DNA of 64,000 nucleotides from Endomychus coccineus. Taxonomy: Eukaryota; Arthropoda; Insecta; Coleoptera; Endomychidae. Shown here one piece after another: positions 56,005 to 64,000 of the stretch; position 1 is the stretch's first letter; every line of letters begins with the position of its first letter. Location of the stretch: NCBI GenBank assembly GCA_958510875.1, contig OY294068.1:153548388-153612387 (forward strand), in the 5' to 3' direction. Position numbers and translations under genes: made by a program. The notes beneath the pieces were generated by a model. The model saw only the letters and a list, made by a program, of their open reading frames with translations, searched no databases and was not told the origin of the DNA.

Positions 56005-56712
56005 ATAAGAATGGCTGCATTGAAGAAAATTTGTATCAAATTTGAACAAATTTTGATACATTCTTATATATACCTGAGGATGAGATGTGACTTTGAACCT
56101 CGAAACCTGGTAGTACCGATTTAAATTTCAATATCTGTATGTAGAAGATTCGTTTTTATTGATATAATCGGATTATCTAACAATATACCGGATGCGCCAG
56201 ACCAATTCATCACATTTTGTTCGATAGATGTATAATAAATAATCCCCAGGGCTAACATCAGCTCGCAACAATAACCAGGTGGGAAGCTAATTCCTTCCGG
56301 TTTTCTCTAACATTAAATTTTATTAAGAAGTATTACATTATTAATATCGATAAAAGTGGCTGTAGGATTTAATTTTCTTCACTTATCTGAGATCGCAATA
56401 CTTTGGTTTCGTTCATTTTCCACATGCCATTGCAATTATGCTGATATCAGGAATGACTGGTCAGTAGTTCAAACACATTCAAAACGAATTGCTAGTTTCT
56501 TCCGCCCTGCTGCGCTAAATCATCACAACGGATTTTCTTTGAAAACCCAAGAAATGTTATAATTGCTTAGACACTTATGGAAATTGCACTCCTTACATAA
56601 TTTGCATTTGTATACATAATTTCACATGTTTGCATATTTCTCCAATACTTTACATGAATTGCATTAAGATCATTGATTCAAATTCCTTGTGCTTTATAAT
56701 AATTATAAACAT
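56005..56712 (+). repeat. Hammerhead-bearing PLE-like repeat, unit 1
   Basis: Direct repeat of 57833-58589 (from ATAAGAATGG to CTTTATAATAATTATAAACAT). It starts with a small hairpin (TTGTATCAAATTTGAACAAATTTTGATACA), then the hammerhead-like motif. ATGCAGCCATTCTTAT wording here, read inverted, matches the arms of the palindromic element at 0-2.1 kb, linking these units to PLE pLTRs. The chance ORFs 56356-56562 and 58233-58439 are the same shadow in the two units. Confidence 0.75.
56074..56113 (+). other. Hammerhead-like motif, repeat unit 1
   Basis: CTGAGGA, T, GAG-loop-CTC, GAAA, ACC-T-GGT, A, GTACC. Core bases are present (position 7 is variable in hammerheads). Stem I is only UAC/GUA and stem III has a one-base loop, so it would need to act as a dimer. 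Confidence 0.45.
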
Positions 56713-57833
56713 TCCAGAATTTATATTACCCGTTTCTGGAAACTAAGGCGTTCGATAACATTTGGTTTGCTTACCGTAAATAAGTAAGTTTTTCTTTGGA
56801 ATTGAATCCTTTGTCAAGTACGAGTACGTTTTGCAGTTTGATGCACATGTTACGTCTGGGTCGGAATTATTGGCCATTTTATTGTTGGACCGTTTCGATT
56901 GCCTGATCGTCTGGATGGCGCTAGTTACCTTAGTTTCCTTCCAGAAATTCTGACGGAATTATTAGACGACTTGCCTCTTAAGTTGCGTCGAAATATGTTC
57001 TTCATGCACGACGGTGCATCACCTCATTTTGCACTTGCCGTAAGAGAATATCTTGTTGAACAATTTGCTGGTAGATGGATTGGTAGAGGACAAGAATCAC
57101 ATATTCAGTGGCCTCCGCGGTCTCCAGACTTGAATCCTTGCGGCTTCTTCATCTGGGGAGCGTTGAAAACACAAGTATAGAAAGTTCAAATTGATAATTC
57201 CGAAGAACTGCAGAACAGAATTCAAAATGCTGTAAACGCAATACGAGACAAAGACGTTGTGTTGAGGAAGGTGTATTTCAATTTTTTACGCCAAATTGAT
57301 TTTTGCATTAATGAAGATGTAGGTCACATTGAACACCTGTTATAAAAAAGTTTTGTCCTTGTGTTCACTAAATTTTGTACTACAATTTTTTTAAACTTGT
57401 TCTGAGAATATCAGTTATCAGTGTTTCAGTGAACATTTTTTCCTCCCAAACTATGAGAAATACTGAATTTCCAGGGAAAATAAAAATGAAGATCGCGAAT
57501 AAGTCTTTTTGTAGAAAAAAATCTTAAAACCATATTACCACCCCTAATAAAATTATTTAAAAAATATCAGAGGGGTGAGGGTGGTTTTACCCTTCTACAA
57601 TGTCCTTTGTTTTTCTTTGGCTACTGAAAGTAAGGTAACTTTCTACAATGCATTTTTGCAAAATTTCATCTAATTTGTTCCACGCATTTGTGAATAGCGC
57701 ACAAAAATATGAATTTTCAAGTGAATTTTGAATTCTCCTCACTAACAAACGGCACGATTCGTTACTATATAAACTCATTTCGACCTCTACAATAAGTAAT
57801 AGTTTTATTTCCCGGCAATTTTGGGACATTCTG
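56713..57833 (+). mobile_element. 5'-damaged mariner-like transposon between the two repeat units
   Basis: The right end TTTTGGGACATTCTGTATA (57818-57836) has the look of a mariner terminus. No matching left TIR was found at 56713; the catalytic half of the transposase is present, the N-terminal half absent. Confidence 0.55.
56830..57345 (+). pseudogene. Mariner-like transposase, catalytic C-terminal half
   Basis: From about 56850: 'VWVGIIGHFIVGPFRLPDRLDGASYLSFL', then 'MFFMHDGASPHFALAVREYL' (HDGAxxHF, second catalytic Asp), 'FAGRWIGRGQESHIQWPPRSPDLNPCGFFIWGALKTQV' spans the third acidic region, then one stop (TAG at 57178, where the family has Tyr), and the frame continues open 'KVQIDNSEELQNRIQNAV' to 'HIEHLL' and a normal stop at 57343. 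The frame is only broken once, so this is a relatively young copy. It is of the group annotated as 'mariner-like, RWIGRGGP' in insects. Confidence 0.85.
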
Positions 57834-58589
57834 TATAAGAATGGTTTCATTGAAGAAAATTTTTATCAAATTTGAACTAATTTTGATACATTCTTATGTA
57901 TACCTGACGATGAGGTGAAGCTTTGGACCTCGAAACCTGGAAGTACCGATTTAAATGGATTGGAAGACATGAATGATATTCAAATTTGAATATCCATATG
58001 TAGAAGATTCGTTTCTATTGAAATGATCGGATTATCTAACATTATACCGGATGCGCCAGACCAGTTCATTACATTTTGTTCGATAGATGTATAATAAATA
58101 ACGGCTATACTCTAATCTCCAGGGCTAACAAGAGCTTACAGCAATAACCAGGTGGGGAGTCGATTCCTTCCTGTTTGTTCTTACATCAAATTTTATTGAA
58201 AAATATTACATTATTAATATAATAATATAAAAGTGGCTGTAGGATTTAATTTTCTTCACTTATCTGAGATTGCAATACTTTTGTTTCGTTCATTTTCCAC
58301 ATGCCATTGCAATTCAGCTGATATCAGGAACGACCGGCCAGTAGTTCAAACACATTCAAAACGAATTGCCATGTTTTTCAACCCTGCTGCGCTAAATCAT
58401 CACAACGAATTTTCTATAAGAACCAAAGAAATCTTATAATTGCTTAGACACTTATAGGAATTGCACTCCTGACATAATTTGCATTTGCATACATAATTTC
58501 ACATGTTTGCATATTTCTTCAATACTTTACATAAATTGCATTTAAATCATTGATTTAAATTCCTTGTGCTTTATAATAATTATAAACAT
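57833..58589 (+). repeat. Hammerhead-bearing PLE-like repeat, unit 2
   Basis: Second unit of the direct repeat (see 56005-56712), same orientation, about 1.83 kb downstream. It ends exactly at the same base as unit 1 (ATTATAAACAT), where PLE sequence from the next element begins. A 30-bp insertion (GGATTGGAAGACATGAATGA) near 57955 and a short one near 58100 distinguish it. Confidence 0.75.
57904..57945 (+). other. Hammerhead-like motif, repeat unit 2
   Basis: CTGACGA, T, GAGGT-loop-ACCTC (5-bp stem II), GAAA, ACC-T-GGA, A, GTACC. Core complete and stem II better than in unit 1, but the stem III closing base is changed (U16.1 to A). Confidence 0.45.
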
Positions 58590-58648
58590 ATTATCATATA
58601 AAAAATTCTCGGGAATTAGGTCACATTAACACTCTGTTATAAATGTTC

Positions 58649-58690
58649 GTCTTTACGTACGTTTCGGTCTCACGACCATCATCAGAAAAC
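58649..58690 (-). ncRNA. Hammerhead-like motif of the best-preserved PLE
   Basis: On the minus strand: GTTTT, CTGATGA, T, GGTC-GTGA-GACC, GAAA, ACGTACGT, A, AAGAC. The core is complete; stem I has one G-U pair. Lies about 380 bp past the coding stop, in the pLTR region, as in the other copies. Confidence 0.75.
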
Positions 58691-59067
58691 TTATTTTGTC
58701 AAAAAGGGGTTAACTAAAACTAATTAGCACAAGCGTCCATATCGCACAATTTTCAATCAAAAAGCTCACGCTGTCGAAACGAACAGAACCACGAATAATC
58801 GAAAATTGTATCGTTAATATTAAAGTATAGATTTTTTTGTATCAAGAAACCACTGTTAAGTAATATTCTCATAATGTACAAACGCATATTGCTATGGTCT
58901 CAAAGCAACTGGAGTTCGAAGCTATTTGTCGAAACTCGACCCAGATGAAGATTTATGACGTACTTGAAAAGGTTTTAGACCTGCATTGGAATTTACTTTA
59001 CTTCAAGCGTTCTTCCTAAAATATACTTTTAACATTATAAAGACGTATGTAGGAATTTGCAAGAGTT

Positions 59068-60571
59068 TTAATTAATCAAGTTAGTATAAATCTGACTCAA
59101 TCCCTGAATATCATTCCCATGATTTACAGAATTTGAATCCCTTTTTATATGAATCATCTCCAGGATAGATGTTTTATAATAATTGGTTTCTTTAGTTAAA
59201 ATATTAACATTTTTGTAATCAAATTGATGGTTATAATCAAAACAGTGCTTAGCAAGGGCGGTGGAATTTTCTAAGTTATTATTTCTTGTGCTATACTTAT
59301 GGCCGTACATTCTTTTTTGTAAATATTGTTTAGAGATTCCAGTATAAATTCCATCACAATCTAAACAATTCAATTTATATACTGTGTGGGTTTGTTTATC
59401 TTTAGGTATTACAGGTTTTAGATTCGAGAAATATTTCCCAACTCAGTTAGTAGGTTTATGCGCAACATTTATATCGTACTTTTTCAAACATTTCTTATTC
59501 TTTTCTGAGGTCTCCGGAATGTATGGTAAAGATAAATAATTGTCTGTATTACCTGTTATGTTATTTTTATAAGAAGAACCATTATAGATTTTGTGTATTC
59601 TCTCTTTAATGATTGTAGAAAGTTTTTGGGTAGCCATTCATTTCCAATGCATTACGAACAATTTTTAAATTTTTGGGACGGTCCTCTGCGTGGGATAATT
59701 TTACCGCGCGGTCTGTGAGGCTGTTTATGACACTTTTTTTATAACAAGCTGGTGCAACGGAATTGAAATGAAGATAACGTTGAGACCAGACTTCTTTAGT
59801 AAACCAAGAAGTTTTTATTTTTCCATCTGCATTGTGCCTAATGGTCATATCTAGAAAAATAATGTTATTGTTTATTTCTATTTCACAAGTGAATTGAAGT
59901 TTACAATGGAAATTGTTAAATTTAGTAATCACATATTGAATTTTATCGTTGGGAACACACATAAGGCAATCATCTACATACCGTTTAAAGAATACAGGCT
60001 GAAAATCTAATGAATTTATAACAGATTCCTCTAGGCATTCCATAACGAGGTTAGCAATGGTAGCTGAAATAGGAGATCCCATTGCTGTGCCGAAAATTTG
60101 CCCAAAATATTGCTCACCGTATTGAAAATAAGTGCATTCTAAACAAAACTTTACCGCATTTATAAAATCCGATTGATCAAGAGGTGTGTGGTTTTTAATC
60201 TCTGGCCAACGTATTTTGATGCAATTTAATGCCAAAACGACAGGTATATTTGTAAATAAAGAAACAACATCCAAGGAAATTAGTTGATGGTTTACTGGTA
60301 CGGATTGATTTTTTATAAATTCATAAAAATGCCATGAGTCTTTCACATAAAATTCATTTTTTCCTATTATATTATTGATAGATTTTGATAGAAATTTTGA
60401 TAAATTGTAAGTAGGCGCTCCAATATTACTTACAATGGGTCTTAGGGGTATATCATTTTTATGTAATTTCGGAAGTCCATAGATATAAGGTGCATTATGG
60501 CAAATTAATTTATTTTTTAATTCAATAGGGATTATCTTATTTTTATGCCATTTATTTATCAATTTATTCAT
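59068..60571 (-). pseudogene. PLE reverse transcriptase plus GIY-YIG, one frameshift and one stop
   Basis: RT landmarks in the 321-codon ORF: 'YIYGLPKLHKNDIPLRPIVSNIGAPTYNLSKFL' (fingers), 'LISLDVVSLFTNIPV' (first catalytic Asp), 'FGTAMGSPISATIANLVMECLEE' , 'FKRYVDDCLMCVPND' (catalytic YVDD) and 'FLDMTIRHNADGKIKTSWFTKE'. A shift at about 59620 leads to 'TIIKERIHKIYNGSS' and 'PYIPETSEKNKKCLKKYDINVAHKPTN', one TGA (59443-59445, from a Cys codon), then in the same frame 'NCLDCDGIYTGISKQYLQKRMYGHKYS', 'ALAKHCFDYNHQF' and 'SILEMIHIKRD' of the nuclease. All RT catalytic residues and all nuclease residues are kept. PLE RTs prime at chromosomal ends and nicks and are related to telomerase. Confidence 0.92.
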
Positions 60572-61717
60572 GTTATTTTGTATGTACCACAGTTAATGCA
60601 ATGAATAAACTTATTATTATATTAAACTTATTAAGCTTATTTTAGGATTTTAAGTAATACAACAATAACAACTATGTGCTATTATTAGTATTATTATCGG
60701 TATTGTTATATAACTTGTTATGTTTTTATCTTACACACAAGTATGCTTTCGCATACTTTCGTTAGTACTGTTCATATTTGCAACATATCTCAATTTATAA
60801 TATAAACTTTATATGTATTCTTTTCTGCAAATAAACTTATTATTATTATTATTATGTCACCATCTGGCGCACTGAAGTAGTCTCACATTCACCGTAACAT
60901 TTGTAAGTTAGAGAAATCTGTCAATATGGTACATTGCTTGATATCTTAGTGGGACATCTTTTCATATATGGCGTGAGATTGTTTGATTTCTTTAACACTT
61001 TCAAGGTTGCTTATGTCTACCTTCAACAGAAATTCTTCAGTAACGTGCAAATTCTCTCGTTTCATTGATGAGCTCTATGAGAGAGCGAAACAGCTATCTG
61101 GAACTATAAGTGTGTGACGTTACTAATCGATCTGGACTAGAAAGACCTTATCATAAGAGTTTGGAAAACTGGGTTCGTCATGTTGAAGAAGAGAAATCAG
61201 GTTCGACTTCCAACAGAAATGTTCGATACTGTGAAAAGTATCAATATTTTATATCAATACTGATCGTAACACAAGTTTGAATAGTATATTGTCAATATTG
61301 ATCCGTTATTCAATTCAGGTCATCACCATAATTGCACAATCATCAGGTTAAGTATCTTAAAATTCTAAAGAAAAGGACTTTGCACAGGAGGAATATGCTA
61401 TTATCCTTCAGAAAGGTTATTTTATTTATAATTTTTAATTTTAGCACTTCTTAATTAAATAGTAGTCAAAGTTCTGAAAATGAAAGAATAAGAATGGAAT
61501 GTACAAGCCAAGAAGTGAATATGAAGTGATCTGGATAGAACAAAACATTTGATGTAATGTGACTATGCGAAATAAAATTTTATAAGAATTATATCGAAAT
61601 CGAATTGAATTATTTCATGAGGTATTTCTACTTGACGCTAGAGGTCACAAGGCAATTACAAGAATGATAAATTCTTACCGTCATGACCGATCCGGAGAAT
61701 TGCCATACCTACCAAAT

Positions 61718-61815
61718 AAGTATCGATACACAATATATCGAAAGTTGAAGTATCGATACAAAATATCGTATATCGGTAACTAAAGTATCGATCCATCGAG
61801 AATCGATACAGTTTC
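61718..61815. repeat. Cluster of TATCGATA-type palindromes
   Basis: GTATCGATAC occurs at about 61720 and 61750, with AGTATCGATCC and GAATCGATACAG following by 61812. Similar but weaker GTATCAATAT / ATCAATACTGATC wording lies at 61237-61300. TATCGATA is the DRE consensus of Drosophila, but a decayed repeat is as likely. Confidence 0.55.
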
Positions 61816-62420
61816 GAACATCCCCACCTCCATATAATTTTCCTACTGATTATGAATATAAAACACTCCAAAAATTTCATTCAAAGGAAAAGAGAATTCA
61901 TAATAAAATTTTTCGCGTTTTTCTGGAAAATGATATTTTCGAACATTTTGAATATCAAATTCGTAATCAGCGAACCAAAAAAAAACCTATACTAACCTAT
62001 CGCACGATAATTTTAAGAACGTGGAAAGATTTTTTTTTCCAGATTTTCCACAAATTTTCTCGGTTTTTTGCTATTCGGGATCGAAATACGCTGTGGGGAT
62101 CAGCTCTTAAGGTTGGGCGGTCTGCCCTAAACTGACCCGTGGTCCTGGTGGAGGCATAGGGGATTGAAACACAGCACTTACAAAAGAGTTACACTTTACT
62201 CAAACGTAGAGTTCGACGCCATTATGGCTTAATGTCTCACTCTCTATAATTACAATAAATACAAGTACGAATCATTGACAATACCGTCAATCTGCATGAA
62301 TGATGTATGAATATATTATGAATAATCTGAATGTCCTAGATAAGTATATATATATTATGTCATATACTGTTATTGTTATTGTCCTACTAAACTAGTCTAG
62401 GATGTCAAGGTATCTGTGCC

Positions 62421-62454
62421 AAGCAATGTGTTTAATATATTAAACATATTGCTT
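62421..62454. repeat. 34-bp near-perfect palindrome
   Basis: AAGCAATGTGTTTAATA followed by its inverse TATTAAACATATTGCTT, one mismatched pair. Could extrude as a cruciform or be the core of a dimeric-protein site; no flanking gene is seen. Confidence 0.7.
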
Positions 62455-64000
62455 TGTGGCCCAGATCCGATATCTAAACATATACTTACAATAACATTAA
62501 TAGGAATAAGGTTGCATTCTATAATTCGGGGATTTTAGGTAACTCGTATAGGGATGGAAGATTCCTATACTACAACGCGACTGTCAACCTCTATCACGTA
62601 GAAAACGCTAATCACGTCAAAAATGAGAAAATGTGCTTGAAAATTACGAAATTTCCCCGATTTTCCATCCATTGGATGAATTTTACAGGAGAATGACCTC
62701 ATATTCGTGATCAGCGCGACCCAAAAAAACCTTCTAGAAACAATTTTGGAGGCTTAATTTTAATTTTTTGATAAATTAAAAGTGATCTCAAAAAAAGAGG
62801 TTGAGAATGGGGTGAATTGGGTGCTCTGAAATCATGAATGAACTTCATGAAAAAAATTACCGATAACACCGTCTACAAAATTGTTCGATAGTTTCCCAGC
62901 ATATTGACTTGACTAATTGCAATCTAAGGGTATTGCTTGCACGAAGCATAGGTACATATTGATCTGATATGAAATTTAGTTTAATTTTGGAAATAACGCA
63001 CTGTTCCCAGTTGACTCATGAGCAACACTTTTGTTCGAATATATATTTTATGACCAGAATGTCATAGTAATGGCGACTTTAATGATCCCATTATGCTTCT
63101 ATAAATCACAAAGGAAAAAGATATGAATGAACGGACATAGCCATTAAATGGCACATGAAAACAATACTCCGGACTAGGAGCCCATACTTGTGTTTATTAC
63201 TGAAGTTACGTAAGTAATATTTCTTCTCTTATGAGAAACGTAGTAATGTCTGAATTTATGATGTACTGTAGACAGTTTTAAGGTCCTCTATGTGAAATAT
63301 CCCCGGCCACAGATATAAATAGCTTCTTATTGCCACAATAAGATATTCTCATAATCGAATTTCTTATGGCATGCAAAAAATTATACCTGGTTCCATTTCA
63401 GATAAACATTACGGTTCTATAATTAAATATAATTTTATTATTCCTAATTTATGTAGAATGAATTACACTTTTTCGCAAAATTGATCAAAATCAACCATTA
63501 CGTGACTAAAATCGATCATAAGCTTGAATAAATAAACTATTAAAAGTGGTATGTTCACTATAATTCAATATACAAATGCAACTAGTTTCACTAACATCGT
63601 GTAATCTACAATAAACACCTTTACATACCTAAAACTCATTAACTCATATCTAATCTAAGTCCGCTAAGGAATTCGATTACACATAAGCATATAATTGTTG
63701 TCACATATTAAACCAGATAAAATACCTATGTTTTTTCGTGGTAACTGGATATGCACAATCCGCATACCGACGTGATGTGCTGTTGTATAATAACCCACAA
63801 TTTCACCAGTAGTAGAAAATAATAATATAAAACAATAAAGCATTTATAGCCAGATAATTGATACCACAACGTAGACATATTCGAAGATTGATTCGGAAAC
63901 CAATCATCAAAGTCACTAGTATCTAGTTCAGATATGTGACAGCTAATAATTACATTGCTAGTTCTTAGTGTTAATTAGTGTATAACGTGTGTTTTTAAAG

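Larger units (their letters stand above)
58600..60580 (-). mobile_element. Best-preserved Penelope-like element, 5' truncated
   Basis: Minus strand: RT (60571-59606), linker and GIY-YIG (59637-59068), 3' untranslated region and hammerhead (to about 58603). The 3' half matches both arms of the palindrome at 46.7-48.6 kb base for base over long stretches, so they belong to one family. Missing: the roughly 200-residue N-terminal part upstream of the fingers. Right flank: (TTA)n-rich sequence near 60.6-60.9 kb. Confidence 0.9.
60581..64000. other. No gene recognised
   Basis: AT-rich with stops in all frames. Contains a (TTA)n stretch near 60838-60856, ATCGAT-rich sequence at 61720-61815 and a palindrome at 62421-62454 (separate entries). 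The ORF 61656-61880 is an artefact of the ATCGAT repetition. Confidence 0.45.

Noticed and set aside
1..64000. A bacterial-type operon or defence system
   Set aside because: No ribosome-binding sites, operons or prokaryotic gene density; element types are animal.

Overview
The window looks like AT-rich, intron-less, gene-poor DNA from an arthropod nuclear genome, most likely an insect. The reasons are the repertoire of elements: Jockey/CR1-group LINEs, insect-type mariner relatives, Helitrons with the familiar insect termini, Penelope-like elements (PLEs), and hAT, MULE and foldback elements. I found no convincing host protein-coding gene, no rRNA and no functional tRNA. Nearly everything I can name is a transposable element or a fossil of one, much of it nested. 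The insect order cannot be fixed from this sequence alone.

Layout. 0-2.1 kb: a palindromic PLE derivative with two ~730-bp inverted arms enclosing one uninterrupted 194-codon GIY-YIG endonuclease ORF. 4.0-6.6 kb: a DNA transposon with very long terminal inverted repeats (TIRs), a broken DDE-like transposase and a TAAA target duplication; a deleted sister copy sits at 27.2-28.1 kb. 7.2-14.2 kb: minus-strand LINE fossils, the 3' half of a ZMYM-type hAT transposase, and the C-terminus of a LINE with a CCHC plus PD-type endonuclease region. 14.2-17.6 kb: a mariner-like element split by a LINE, itself split by a Helitron. 18.7-19.6 kb: a 464-bp tandem duplication. 20.8-28.1 kb: two PLE reverse transcriptase pieces, two copies of an unknown ~1.1-kb repeat, a hAT inserted into a PLE, and the deleted long-TIR element. 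28-36 kb: mostly unassigned DNA with a LINE fossil and small hairpin elements. 36.4-42.7 kb: MULE fossil, two LINEs, a tRNA-derived SINE with a clear target duplication, and a mariner. 43.6-44.9 kb: a large foldback element. 45.9-50.7 kb: a GTF2IRD2-type hAT carrying a Helitron, a head-to-head palindromic PLE and a possible solo LTR. 51.5-52.8 kb: two foldback MITEs with perfect 9-bp and 8-bp target duplications. 56.0-60.6 kb: two direct repeats with hammerhead-like motifs around a mariner-like transposase, then the best-preserved PLE (RT plus GIY-YIG). 60.6-64 kb: nothing coding recognised.

The unifying theme is Penelope biology. At least five PLE copies or derivatives are present. Several keep a sequence that folds as a minimal hammerhead ribozyme near the element end, and two are palindromes. 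The most unusual object is the first one: a self-complementary PLE derivative that has lost its reverse transcriptase but kept an open GIY-YIG nuclease frame.
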